Assembly (NCBI GenBank): GCA_003507395.1
Contig: DNVW01000012.1
Span: 1-30,137, forward strand
Length of the DNA stretch: 30,137 bases
Reading direction: 5' to 3'
DNA from: Clostridiales bacterium
Lineage (GTDB): Bacteria; Bacillota; Clostridia; TANB77; CAG-508
The notes beneath the pieces were generated by a model. It did not search any database. It was given only the letters and a program-made list of their open reading frames with translations, and was not told the DNA's origin. Each line of letters opens with the position of its first letter. Position 1 is the stretch's first letter. Positions 7,497 through 15,272 of this stretch are shown here, one piece after another. Position numbers and translations under genes: made by a program.

Positions 7497-8501
7497 TTAA
7501 CATTTATTCGCAATATATATTGCCAAATCAACTAATTTATTTGAATATCCCCATTCATTGTCATACCATGCTACTAGTTTAACGAATGTATCTGTTAATG
7601 CTATTCCTGCTGTTGCATCAAATATTGATGTATGCTCATCATGTATAAAATCTGATGAAACTACAGGATCATCCACGTATTCAACTATTCCTTTCATTTC
7701 GTTTTCTGATGCTCTTTTAACAGCATTACATATTTCTTCATATGTTGCTGGTTTTTCTAAATTACATGTTAAGTCTACAACAGATACATCAACTGTTGGT
7801 ACTCTAAATGCCATACCTGTTAGTTTACCACTTAATTCTGGTATAACTTTTCCAACTGCTTTTGCGGCTCCTGTTGTTGATGGGATAATATTAGCTGATG
7901 CTGCTCTTCCACCTCTCCAGTCTTTTTTAGATGCTCCATCAACTGTTTTTTGCGTTGCTGTTATAGAGTGTACTGTTGTCATAAGTCCATCTTTAATTCC
8001 AAAATTGTCATTTATTATTTTTGCAAGTGGTGCTAAGCAGTTTGTTGTACATGATGCATTTGATATTATGTTCATATCTGGTGTATATTTATCTTGGTTA
8101 ACACCCATTACAAACATTGGCGCATCTTTTGAAGGTGCTGAAATTATAACTTTTTTAGCTCCAGCTTCTAAATGTGCGTTTGCTTTTTCTATTGTTGTAA
8201 ATACTCCTGAACATTCCAATACATATTCTACTCCATCTTCTCCCCATGGAATATCTTTTGGATCCATTTGATTATATACTTTTATTTCTTTTCCATTTAC
8301 TATTAATTTTCCTTCTTCACTTGATACTTCTCCTTCAAATTTTCCATGAACAGTATCAAATTTTATCATGTATGCCATATAATCAGCTGTAATAAAAGGA
8401 TCATTTATTGCTACAACTTCTACTCCTTCTTTATTCAAAGCTGCTTGAAATGATAAATTTCCAATTCTTCCAAAACCATTAATACCTATTTTAATTGACA
8501 T
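7497..8501 (-). CDS. gap: Glyceraldehyde-3-phosphate dehydrogenase, type I
   Basis: Oxidises glyceraldehyde 3-phosphate to 1,3-bisphosphoglycerate with NAD. The 334-aa protein starts with the dinucleotide fold GINGFGRIGN, has Asp after the second strand (AINDPF), which favours NAD over NADP, and the active-site cysteine in NASCTTNCLAPL. The histidine-containing HSITATQKTVDG and the C-terminal WYDNEWGYSNK are also present. AAGGAGG lies upstream of the ATG. It is the first gene of the glycolytic run; no CggR-type regulator gene precedes it, but an operator-like palindrome (8518-8536) does. Confidence 0.98.
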   Translation of the reverse strand: MSIKIGINGFGRIGNLSFQAALNKEGVEVVAINDPFITADYMAYMIKFDTVHGKFEGEVSSEEGKLIVNGKEIKVYNQMDPKDIPWGEDGVEYVLECSGVFTTIEKANAHLEAGAKKVIISAPSKDAPMFVMGVNQDKYTPDMNIISNASCTTNCLAPLAKIINDNFGIKDGLMTTVHSITATQKTVDGASKKDWRGGRAASANIIPSTTGAAKAVGKVIPELSGKLTGMAFRVPTVDVSVVDLTCNLEKPATYEEICNAVKRASENEMKGIVEYVDDPVVSSDFIHDEHTSIFDATAGIALTDTFVKLVAWYDNEWGYSNKLVDLAIYIANKC

Positions 8502-8517
8502 ATAAAATTCCTCCTTT

Positions 8518-8536
8518 AATGTAATAATCTTACATT
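8518..8536 (-). promoter_or_regulatory. Operator-like palindrome at the gap promoter
   Basis: AATGTAA (8518-8524) and TTACATT (8530-8536) are perfect 7-bp inverted repeats with a 5-bp centre. A possible promoter is TTGGTA (8551-8556), an 18-bp spacer and TAAGAT (8527-8532); its -10 would lie inside the palindrome. A second possible -35, TTGATA, lies at 8572-8577. The placement suggests a repressor site, but the regulator is unknown and the promoter call is weak. Confidence 0.4.
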
Positions 8537-8575
8537 CATTTTCTTATTATTACCAATTTGAGATAATTTTATATC

Positions 8576-8664
8576 AAAAAAGAATACTTTTCAAGTATTC
8601 TTTTTAATTTTATAGAAAATTGCATTTTAAAATGCAATCTTTTAAAAAGCAAGATTAATCTTCT
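8576..8664 (-). terminator. Tandem terminator hairpins closing the prmC-whiA-hemW operon
   Basis: Three stems follow the stop at 8672 in the direction of transcription. The first is CAAGA/TCTTG around 8649-8665, followed by CTTTTT. The second is a self-complementary ATTGCATTTT/AAAATGCAAT (8619-8638), followed by TTTTCT. The third is AGAATACTT/AAGTATTCT (8581-8589/8593-8601), extended by A/T pairs and followed by a T-run. The last is the strongest and nearly symmetrical. Together they insulate gap from the upstream operon. Confidence 0.75.
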
Positions 8665-8671
8665 TGATATT

Positions 8672-9496
8672 TTAATATATTCCTATCTTTCTCATATAAT
8701 TAATATAGCTTTGGTCTATATTACTCCATGTTTTTATATTTTCGCCTAATACTTCTTCATTAATACTATTCATTGAATAATTTTCGTAGCTTTTAACAAT
8801 GCTTTCTTTAAAATTTTGTGGACATCTTCCTATTATTCTTGCTATATCATCATATTTATTTCCAAAACCTGCAAATCCAAAATCTATTATTGCTGTAACA
8901 TGATTATTAGCATCTAGCAAAACATTGCTTGAATTTAAGTCTCCATGTACTAGACAAGTTTCATTTAATTCTTTTTTATCTTTTGCATTCCAAAATTCCA
9001 TATCTTCTTTGCTAACATGCTTATTTAATAACTCATCTAAAAATTCTGATAAGTTTAAACCTATGTTATTTATTGTAAAAATTTGTTTTTTGTCATATTT
9101 AATATTATGTAGTTGAAACATAAACTTAGCTATTTCGTCTGAAATATTTTTTACCTCTTCTTCGCTTAAATTATTCATTTTTTCTGCTAATGGTGTTCCT
9201 TCTATTTTGGTATGCATTGTATATGGGCGTTCATTGTCATAAAATAGTCTTAGTTGTACTGTATTAAAATCTGTTTTATTATATATGTATTTTGCAAATT
9301 CATAATCCTTTACTATTGTTCTTGCCCAAAATTCATCTCTTGGAAATCTAAAAAAATAATTATTTTTTGCTGTTTCTACCTCAAAAACAATATTTGTCCA
9401 ACCAGTAGGTATTAGTTTTATATTTTTTATATCTTTTAAACGTTGTTGTATAATTTTATTGAAATCTTCATCTATTTCAAAATATGTCTTCTTCAT
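8672..9496 (-). CDS. Aminoglycoside-phosphotransferase-like kinase
   Basis: A protein of about 274 aa with the APH/choline-kinase fold. It shows a PTGWTNIVFEVE glycine-loop region, a RFPRDE segment in the N-lobe, the Brenner motif LVHGDLNSSNVLLD near residue 180 (catalytic Asp and metal-binding Asn) and IIDFGFAGFGNKYDDIA (metal-binding Asp). The family phosphorylates small molecules such as aminoglycosides, homoserine, choline or sugars. The substrate cannot be read from the sequence and resistance should not be assumed. The frame opens at 9508, but the Shine-Dalgarno AAGGA touches that ATG, so 9496 (MKKTYFEID) is preferred. Last gene of its operon, about 21 bp after the guanylate-kinase-like gene. 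Confidence 0.8.
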   Translation of the reverse strand: MKKTYFEIDEDFNKIIQQRLKDIKNIKLIPTGWTNIVFEVETAKNNYFFRFPRDEFWARTIVKDYEFAKYIYNKTDFNTVQLRLFYDNERPYTMHTKIEGTPLAEKMNNLSEEEVKNISDEIAKFMFQLHNIKYDKKQIFTINNIGLNLSEFLDELLNKHVSKEDMEFWNAKDKKELNETCLVHGDLNSSNVLLDANNHVTAIIDFGFAGFGNKYDDIARIIGRCPQNFKESIVKSYENYSMNSINEEVLGENIKTWSNIDQSYINYMRKIGIY

Positions 9497-9517
9497 ATAT
9501 ATTATCATTCCTTTTCA

Positions 9518-10075
9518 TTATTTTTCGTTCAACATTGTTTTTACTATTTCTGTTATTTCTTTTTCAGATTCTTTGTCATAATTATTATATACTATATAGT
9601 CAAACATTGCTTGTAAATTTTTATCTTTGCAAACCTCATTATATTGTTTTGTCATTTCGCTAATTCTCTCTTTTAATTTTGGAATACTCATTTCTCTCTC
9701 TTGTACTTTTTGTTTAGCCATTTCTAAATCTTGCGGAAATATATATATTGTTTTTATATCAGGTCTTATTTTTTTCCAATCATTTATCATAGTATAATGC
9801 ATTTCAAATATCATGTTTTTTTCTGTTATAATCTCATTTTTCAAATATGCATATGTATTTCCAAATACTTTAAAATCATATATTATTTTACCTTCTTCTT
9901 TTAATTGAACAAGCTCCTCTTCTGTTTTAAATAATCCAGTTTTTCCATTTTCCTCACCTATTCTTTTTTCTCTTGTTCTAATAGTATTAACTGCTTGAAA
10001 ACCTAATTCTTGCACTATTTTTTCTTTAAAATAAGTTTTCCCTACTCCTGAAACTCCTACTAATCCTAATAACAT
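9518..10075 (-). CDS. Guanylate-kinase-like P-loop NTPase
   Basis: The 185-aa protein begins with Walker A GVSGVGKT (residues 7-14) and has TIRTREKRIGEENG, resembling the guanylate kinase segment TTRxPRxGExxG, then an adenylate/guanylate-kinase-like lid and core (IFEMHYTMIND). It is shorter and more divergent than housekeeping Gmk, so a phosphotransferase acting on a nucleotide or nucleotide-like compound is likely while GMP as substrate is uncertain. AAGGAG stands six bases before the ATG. It lies 10 bp after hemW and next to an APH-like kinase; the two small kinases may act together, which is inference only. Confidence 0.65.
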   Translation of the reverse strand: MLLGLVGVSGVGKTYFKEKIVQELGFQAVNTIRTREKRIGEENGKTGLFKTEEELVQLKEEGKIIYDFKVFGNTYAYLKNEIITEKNMIFEMHYTMINDWKKIRPDIKTIYIFPQDLEMAKQKVQEREMSIPKLKERISEMTKQYNEVCKDKNLQAMFDYIVYNNYDKESEKEITEIVKTMLNEK

Positions 10076-10085
10076 TTTGTTCTCC

Positions 10086-11252
10086 TTAAATAAACTCTTC
10101 CCATACTATATTTGCAAAGTCAAGTCCCTTTTTAGTTAATTTAATTTTATCTAATTCTATTTCTATTAATTCTTCTTCTACTAACTTTTGTAATTCTTTT
10201 CTATAAATATATAATGGATTTCCAACAAATTTATTTTTAAATTCTTGTATACTTATTCCTTCTATTTTCCTTAAGCCCAACATCATATATTCTTTCATTT
10301 TACTACTTTGTGTTTGCTTTTCATGAAATACAAAGTTGTCTGTTACATTTCCTTGTTCATAATTTTCTATATATTCTTCTATTGAATCTATATTCGAAAA
10401 TCTTACATCATTTGTATAAGAATGTGCAGCAACACCAAATCCCATATATTCTTTTTGACTCCAGCAATTCCAATTGTGTTCTGATTTATATCCTTCTTTT
10501 GCAAAATTAGAAATTTCGTAATGTATATATCCAGCTTCTTCCAAAACCTTTTTAGTTTCCCAATACATTTTTCTTTCTATATTTTCATCTGGCAGTGTTA
10601 TTTCATTATTTTTTAACATTTTTTCTATTTTAGTGCCATCTTCTATTATTAGTGAATATAAAGATATATGCTCTGGTTGTAAATCTATTACTTGTTTTAA
10701 ACCTTTTTCCAATTTAGCTATAGTTTGTCCTGGTAATGCTAGCATTAAATCTACATTTATGTTTTTAAAACCTACCTCTCTTGCCATATTGTAAGTTTGT
10801 AAAAAGTCTTCATATTTATGTATTCTTCCTATTCTTTTTAACAATTCATTATCTGTGCTTTGAAGTCCTATGCTTATTCTGTTTATTCCACTATTTATAT
10901 AATCTAGCAATTTTGTCTTGTTAACTGTTCCTGGATTAACCTCTATAGTGATTTCAACTTTATCTGCCAATTTGAAATTTTCTCTTATTTCTTCTATAAT
11001 TTCCTTTATATATTTACTATCTAAATAGGATGGCGTTCCCCCTCCAATATAAATTGTTTTTACAGTTACTAACTCATCCAAATCATTTTCATAATCTAAT
11101 TTATTTCCTTCTCCAACTTCTTTTATCTCATACTTTAACCATTTTATATATTTTTCTATTAACTCTTCTTTGTTCGCATAAGATTTAAAATCACAATAAT
11201 AGCATTTTTGTTTGCAAAATGGTATATGTACATATATTCCTATTTCTCTCAT
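10086..11252 (-). CDS. hemW: Radical SAM heme chaperone HemW (formerly HemN-like)
   Basis: A 388-aa radical SAM protein. CKQKCYYCDF (Cys13, Cys17, Cys20) is the CX3CX2C cluster motif in the HemW form, followed by GGGTPSYLD for SAM binding and the HemN-type C-terminal domain. The family was annotated as oxygen-independent coproporphyrinogen oxidase; characterised HemW members bind and transfer heme instead, and the absence of a fourth nearby cysteine fits HemW. The ATG overlaps the TGA of whiA as ATGA (11249-11252), so translation is probably coupled. In many bacteria hemW follows lepA; here lepA is in another operon. Confidence 0.92.
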   Translation of the reverse strand: MREIGIYVHIPFCKQKCYYCDFKSYANKEELIEKYIKWLKYEIKEVGEGNKLDYENDLDELVTVKTIYIGGGTPSYLDSKYIKEIIEEIRENFKLADKVEITIEVNPGTVNKTKLLDYINSGINRISIGLQSTDNELLKRIGRIHKYEDFLQTYNMAREVGFKNINVDLMLALPGQTIAKLEKGLKQVIDLQPEHISLYSLIIEDGTKIEKMLKNNEITLPDENIERKMYWETKKVLEEAGYIHYEISNFAKEGYKSEHNWNCWSQKEYMGFGVAAHSYTNDVRFSNIDSIEEYIENYEQGNVTDNFVFHEKQTQSSKMKEYMMLGLRKIEGISIQEFKNKFVGNPLYIYRKELQKLVEEELIEIELDKIKLTKKGLDFANIVWEEFI

Positions 11253-12151
11253 TTATTTGATTCCTCTTTTAATTCTTCTACTATTTTTTGTATTTTTCTA
11301 AGCCTATGGTTTACTCCAGACTTTCCTATAGGTTTTTTTAAAAGTTTTCCTAATTCTTCTAAAGACATATCTGGATTTTCTATTCGTACAATAGCTATCT
11401 CTTTTAGTTGTTCTGATAGTTCATTAAACTTTCCTCTTTCTTTTATGTACTTGATGTCATTAATTTGTTTTACAGACGAATTTATTATTTTATTCAAATT
11501 TGCAGTTTCACAATTTACTTTTCTATTTATATTGTTTTTTATATCTCTATATACTCGTATTTCTTCGAATTTTAACACAGATGCACTAGCTCCCATTAGT
11601 GCCAAAAACTTAGATATTTCTTCTCCTTCTTTTGTATATATTGCATATTTCTTACTTCTTTCTAGGATTTTAAAATCAATACTATATTTTCTTAAAATTT
11701 CTATTATATATTTTGCAGTTTCTAAATTTTTCAAAAATATTTCTAAGTGATATTTTTTTTCTGGATTATTTATTGTTCCACTTCCTAAAAAAGTTCCCCT
11801 TATAAATGCTTTTTCTAAGATTTCACTTTTTAAAAAATATGATAAAATTTCATTTGCAATATTGATATTCTCCTCTGCTCTAATCAATTCTTGTATATCA
11901 TTTTTGTTAATAAATATAGAATACATATTTCTTTGTATTTTTATATCATAATTTACAAATCCTAAATTATTCAATAATTTGCTAAATCTATTTATATTGT
12001 ATTGGCTTTCTGTTGAAAATCTTACTTTATTTTTTTGCACACTTGTATTACTTGTAACCAAATATCCCATAAGCTCACATTTAACATTGTTTTTATCTGC
12101 TAAACTATTTATTTTACTTAATTCCTGCTTTACTTCTAATGAAAATGACAA
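11249..12151 (-). CDS. whiA: Sporulation/cell-division regulator WhiA
   Basis: WhiA combines a LAGLIDADG-homing-endonuclease-like domain with a C-terminal helix-turn-helix and affects division and chromosome segregation in Gram-positive bacteria. The end of this protein has the family pattern NRKVNCETANLNKI and the HTH segment PDMSLEELGKLL...KSGVNHRLRKI. The longest frame starts at a GTG at 12163, but AAGGTGG (12160-12166) is eight bases before a TTG at 12151, and the resulting MSFSLEVKQEL is the usual WhiA N-terminus (300 aa). It starts 4 bp after the prmC stop and overlaps hemW. The yvcJ/yvcK partners often found with whiA are absent from the window. Confidence 0.93.
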   Translation of the reverse strand: MSFSLEVKQELSKINSLADKNNVKCELMGYLVTSNTSVQKNKVRFSTESQYNINRFSKLLNNLGFVNYDIKIQRNMYSIFINKNDIQELIRAEENINIANEILSYFLKSEILEKAFIRGTFLGSGTINNPEKKYHLEIFLKNLETAKYIIEILRKYSIDFKILERSKKYAIYTKEGEEISKFLALMGASASVLKFEEIRVYRDIKNNINRKVNCETANLNKIINSSVKQINDIKYIKERGKFNELSEQLKEIAIVRIENPDMSLEELGKLLKKPIGKSGVNHRLRKIQKIVEELKEESNK

Positions 12152-12155
12152 TTTT

Positions 12156-12980
12156 TCACCCACCTTCTACAATAACTACTCTATCATTTCCTGCTAAATC
12201 TTTTATTATATTATAATTAGAATTTATTAATTTTCCCACACTTTTCGCTTGATCATATCCTATTTCTAGTAATAAATAACCTTCCGACTCTAAGTATTTT
12301 TTATATTCTGATAATATTATTTTATAAAACTTTAACCCATCTTTTCCACCATCTAATGCTATTATAGGCTCTTTTTTTACTTCTTCTGATAATAATGGTA
12401 TAACATCTGTTTCTATATATGGAGGATTTGAAACTATTATATCAAAATTTGTTTCTTTGATATTATCAAACATATCTGATATTATAAATTCTATATTGTT
12501 TACATTATTCTGCTTTGCATTTTTTTTTGCTATATTTATAGCTTCGTCACTTATATCTGTTGCATATACTTTAGCATTTTTTACATATTTACCGATTGAA
12601 ATTCCTATTGCTCCACTGCCTGTGCATAAATCTAAAACTTTTATGTCCCCACTATATGTATTACAAATTTTTATTGCTTCCTCAACCAATATTTCTGTAT
12701 CTGGTTGTGGAATTAATACATTTTTATTCACATAGAAATCCATTTTCATAAATTCTTGTTTATTTGTTATATATTGAATAGGCATTCCACTTTTTATTTT
12801 GTCTATATTTTCTAAATATATATCTATATTGTTTTGGTCGACATCTAATTCTGAATTAGCCACAATATATTCTCTACTCTTATTTAATACATTTTCTAAT
12901 AAAATTCTTGCTTTTATATGCCCATCCTCTACATTTTTTAATAATTGCTTACCTTGTTTCAATAATTCATCTATATTCAA
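12156..12980 (-). CDS. prmC: Peptide chain release factor N5-glutamine methyltransferase
   Basis: Methylates the glutamine of the GGQ motif in release factors RF1 and RF2. The protein has an N-terminal helical substrate domain, the Rossmann SAM motif VLDLCTGSGAIGISI and the catalytic NPPY (about residue 185, in SNPPYIETD). The longest frame begins at 13001, but AAAGGAG (12989-12995) is inside that extension, eight bases before TTG at 12980, giving MNIDELLKQG and 274 aa. In Firmicutes prmC usually follows prfA; prfA is not here, and prmC leads an operon with whiA. A good promoter stands at 13011-13039. Confidence 0.93.
   Translation of the reverse strand: MNIDELLKQGKQLLKNVEDGHIKARILLENVLNKSREYIVANSELDVDQNNIDIYLENIDKIKSGMPIQYITNKQEFMKMDFYVNKNVLIPQPDTEILVEEAIKICNTYSGDIKVLDLCTGSGAIGISIGKYVKNAKVYATDISDEAINIAKKNAKQNNVNNIEFIISDMFDNIKETNFDIIVSNPPYIETDVIPLLSEEVKKEPIIALDGGKDGLKFYKIILSEYKKYLESEGYLLLEIGYDQAKSVGKLINSNYNIIKDLAGNDRVVIVEGG
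12160..12166 (-). promoter_or_regulatory. Ribosome binding site fixing the TTG start of whiA
   Basis: AAGGTGG lies inside the last codons of prmC, eight bases before TTG at 12149-12151. It overlaps the competing GTG (12161-12163), which therefore has no usable Shine-Dalgarno of its own. Confidence 0.75.
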
Positions 12981-13010
12981 TATTATTGCTCCTTTAAACA
13001 ATGTACATCT

Positions 13011-13039
13011 ATTTTACCATATCATCCAAATTTTATCAA
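13011..13039 (-). promoter_or_regulatory. Promoter of the prmC-whiA-hemW operon
   Basis: On the minus strand TTGATA (13039-13034), a 17-bp spacer and TAAAAT (13016-13011) form a good sigma-A promoter with a start near 13004, about 24 bp before the TTG of prmC. Its -35 box is only two bases from the REP-like palindrome. Confidence 0.75.
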
Positions 13040-13041
13040 TG

Positions 13042-13104
13042 GGACAATTAGGGACAGTCCCCAAATGGGAAAATTGGACATTTGGGGACTGTCCCTAATT
13101 GTCC
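13042..13104. repeat. REP-like perfect inverted repeat (26-bp arms)
   Basis: Bases 13042-13067 and 13079-13104 are exact reverse complements separated by an 11-nt loop. Each arm contains the smaller near-palindrome GGGACAGTCCC. GGGACAGTCCCC-type palindromes occur as dispersed repeats in several bacterial groups and are sometimes associated with REP-type tyrosine transposases; no transposase is in this window. There is no flanking U-run on either side, so it is not a standard terminator. GGGACA and GGGTGTCCCT near the end of eno (213-222) and in the 1.8-kb RNA stem are only short resemblances. Confidence 0.85.
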
Positions 13105-13110
13105 AAAAGC

Positions 13111-13312
13111 AAAAAATACCCCACATTAGCCGTAAGATGAAGAAATTTTAAGGACCTGTTTGCACAGGTGGGTGTCTTGTTGAATGCTCCTGGGTTTCTT
13201 ATATAAATATAAGCATACACGCCACATCCAAAGGCGGACTCCCGTTTTAAATTTGTTGGTTCTAAAATTCCAGTCAATACGTACCACGCAGGGATTTACT
13301 TTATTCAATTGT
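13111..13312 (-). ncRNA. ssrS: 6S RNA (global regulator of RNA polymerase)
   Basis: A strong promoter (13319-13347) predicts a start near 13312. The RNA of about 200 nt has blocks I recognise from clostridial 6S RNAs: CCCTGCGTGGTACGT near the 5' end, GGGAGTCCG, AGGAGCATTCA and GACACCCACCTGT...ACAGGTCCTTAA near the 3' end. The last block forms a hairpin ACCTGT-TTGC-ACAGGT (13154-13169 in plus coordinates). The ends can close as AAATCCCT with GGGGTATTT, followed by a U-run (13116-13111). 6S RNA mimics an open promoter and binds the sigma-A holoenzyme. Assignment rests on remembered family motifs, not on a covariance search. Its 3' end abuts the REP-like palindrome. Confidence 0.85.
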
Positions 13313-13318
13313 AATTAT

Positions 13319-13347
13319 ATTTTAGCATATAACTCTTATTTTTTCAA
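13319..13347 (-). promoter_or_regulatory. Promoter of 6S RNA
   Basis: TTGAAA (13347-13342), a 17-bp spacer and TAAAAT (13324-13319) on the minus strand. It lies between the end of truB and the 5' end of 6S RNA, so the RNA is transcribed independently of the rimP-truB operon. Confidence 0.8.
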
Positions 13348-13426
13348 TTTGTGTTTTTCTCATTTTCTTAATTCTATATTGTATATAATCGTTTTATCTT
13401 TACTAATCTTCTTTTTAATACATTTT

Positions 13427-14284
13427 TTAACTTCGTATATCTATTTTTAGAATTTTATTTTGTACTATTCCTAAACCTATAAATTTATTTTGTTTATTAT
13501 ATATTCTATATATTCCGTTTGGCTTTTCCATGTTCATCTTTACTCCATTTAATAGTAAAATAATTTTTGAATCTTCTAATATTATTTCTTCTTTATCTTT
13601 AAACATTTCTTCAATTGTTATTATCTTTATATTTTCCTTTTCTTGCAGTTGCCCTAATGTTATAGCTTGCTCTATATTAAAATTTCCTACTTTTGTTCTT
13701 TTTAATTCTTTCATATAACCTACAGTTCTCATTTTTTCTGCAATGTCTTCACATAAAGTTCTTATATAAGTCCCTTTAGAACAACTTACTTTAAATTCTA
13801 TTTGTTTCTTTTCTTTTTGTATATTTGTTATTTCTATATTATATATTTCTACTTCTCTTGGCTTTATTTCTACTTCTTGACCTTTTCTAGCATATTCATA
13901 TAACTTTCTTCCATTAACTTTGATTGCAGAATATTTTGGAGGCATTTGCTTTATTTTACCTATAAAGCTTTTTAAAATTCTTTCTATTTCTAATTGTTCT
14001 AGACTTTCTTTTAGAACTTCTTTTTCTTCTATTATCTCTCCTTCTTCATCTGCAGTTGTAGTTTTAACTCCTAGTTGTAAAACAACCTCATATTCTTTGT
14101 CATGTTCTATTAGATATTTTGAAATTTTAGTTCCTTTACCTAATAAAATAGGAAGAACACCAGTAGCATTAGGGTCTAATGTACCAGTGTGTCCTACTTT
14201 TGTGTTAAACATTTTTCTAATTTTATATACTATATCATGAGATGTACAACCTTTTTCTTTATTTATTACAATTATTCCATCCAT
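13427..14284 (-). CDS. truB: tRNA pseudouridine(55) synthase
   Basis: Converts U55 in the T loop of tRNAs to pseudouridine. The 285-aa protein has the family N-terminus GIIVINKEKGCTSHD and the catalytic aspartate Asp37 in VGHTGTLDPNATGVLPI, then KYSAIKVNGRKLYEYAR and the CSKGTYIRTLCEDI segment. AAGGA lies seven bases before the ATG. It starts 2 bp after nrnA. In many Firmicutes ribF, rpsO and pnp follow truB; here the operon ends and 6S RNA comes next. No clear terminator was seen at 13348-13426. Confidence 0.96.
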   Translation of the reverse strand: MDGIIVINKEKGCTSHDIVYKIRKMFNTKVGHTGTLDPNATGVLPILLGKGTKISKYLIEHDKEYEVVLQLGVKTTTADEEGEIIEEKEVLKESLEQLEIERILKSFIGKIKQMPPKYSAIKVNGRKLYEYARKGQEVEIKPREVEIYNIEITNIQKEKKQIEFKVSCSKGTYIRTLCEDIAEKMRTVGYMKELKRTKVGNFNIEQAITLGQLQEKENIKIITIEEMFKDKEEIILEDSKIILLLNGVKMNMEKPNGIYRIYNKQNKFIGLGIVQNKILKIDIRS

Positions 14285-14286
14285 TA

Positions 14287-15240
14287 TTAATTCCTTATAT
14301 ATCTTTTAATTTGTGCTAATATTTTATCTTTTACTTCATTAATACTACCTGTTAAGGTTGCTCCAGCTGCTTTTGGATGTCCTCCACCGCCAAACATTAT
14401 ACAAACATCTGAAACATTAACATAGTCATTTGATCTTAATGATAATCTCCAGCCTTCATCTATTTGTCTAGCAAAAACAGACACCTCTACTCCTTCAATA
14501 TTTCTACCTATTGTTACTATTCCTTCATGGTCGCCAGTTTCAGCATTAGCTTTTTGCATATCTTCTTCTGTTATATATGTAAATGAAATTTTTCCATTTT
14601 CCAAAAATTCTAGTCTGTTTAATGCTATTCTTGTTAATTCAAAACATGGCTTTGTTGTTGTTTGTAAAACACGTTTATATACATCTGATACATTTACACC
14701 TCTTTTTAAAAGTGATGCTGCAAATTCAAATGTTTCTGCTGTAACTCCTGAATATGCAAATCCTCCTGTATCTGTTATAATTCCTGTTATTATACAAGTA
14801 GCTATATCTTTTGTTATTTCAAAGCCAAAATATTCAAACATTACTATTAATATTTGTGCACAAGCTGGTGCGTCTGGATTAACATAGTTTAAATCACCAA
14901 ACATTGTATTTGTTCCATGATGGTCTATAACAACTTTTGATTTTGCATTTTCAAAATAATTTGCAAATCCATTTAATCTTTTTATTGTTGGACAATCTAA
15001 AGATATTGCTAAATCATATTCTTTAACAGAACTTTCTTTTTTTATTTCACTTATACCTGGCAAAAAATTAAATATTTTTGAAAACTCTGGTATAATAATA
15101 TCTGGATTTTTCCCATATGCTTTTAATATATTATACATAGCTAAGCTACTTCCAATTGCATCTCCATCTGGATTTTCGTGTGTTAATATTACTATTGAGT
15201 CAGCTTTATTTATCTCTTCTAATATTTTATCTAAAGTCAT
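14287..15240 (-). CDS. nrnA: DHH-family bifunctional oligoribonuclease/PAP phosphatase NrnA
   Basis: A phosphoesterase that degrades nanoRNAs, and in characterised members also removes the 3' phosphate of pAp. The 317-aa protein carries the DHH motifs HENPDGDAIGS (His21, Asp25, Asp27), SLDCP, VVIDHHGTN and ITDTGGF, and the DHHA1 substrate motif GGGGHPKAAG near the C-terminus. It lies between rbfA and truB, its normal position. No Shine-Dalgarno is seen before the ATG; instead a hairpin (15246-15272) covers the rbfA stop and ends a few bases upstream, so translation may depend on ribosomes finishing rbfA. Confidence 0.94.
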   Translation of the reverse strand: MTLDKILEEINKADSIVILTHENPDGDAIGSSLAMYNILKAYGKNPDIIIPEFSKIFNFLPGISEIKKESSVKEYDLAISLDCPTIKRLNGFANYFENAKSKVVIDHHGTNTMFGDLNYVNPDAPACAQILIVMFEYFGFEITKDIATCIITGIITDTGGFAYSGVTAETFEFAASLLKRGVNVSDVYKRVLQTTTKPCFELTRIALNRLEFLENGKISFTYITEEDMQKANAETGDHEGIVTIGRNIEGVEVSVFARQIDEGWRLSLRSNDYVNVSDVCIMFGGGGHPKAAGATLTGSINEVKDKILAQIKRYIRN

Positions 15241-15245
15241 ATTTC

Positions 15246-15272
15246 AAGAATAAAGCTTTTAGCTTTATTCTT
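15246..15272 (-). promoter_or_regulatory. Hairpin over the rbfA stop codon and nrnA start region
   Basis: An 11-bp perfect stem (15246-15256/15262-15272) with a 5-nt loop includes the rbfA TAA (15265-15267) and ends six bases before the nrnA ATG. There is no U-run. It may couple or damp translation of nrnA, or be a processing point. Confidence 0.5.

Noticed and set aside
6155..7582. 475-aa open frame on the plus strand opposite pgk
   Set aside because: It is the antisense shadow of pgk and adjacent DNA; composition is Ser/Phe/Ile-rich without motifs, and pgk on the other strand is certain.
8672..9496. Reading the APH-like gene as an antibiotic-resistance determinant
   Set aside because: The fold is shared by many metabolic kinases, no subfamily-specific motif was recognised, and there are no mobile-element signs around it.
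13095..13308. Small reading frames of about 60 aa on the minus strand between truB and prmC
   Set aside because: They lie inside the 6S RNA, in two overlapping frames with no ribosome binding site or family resemblance.
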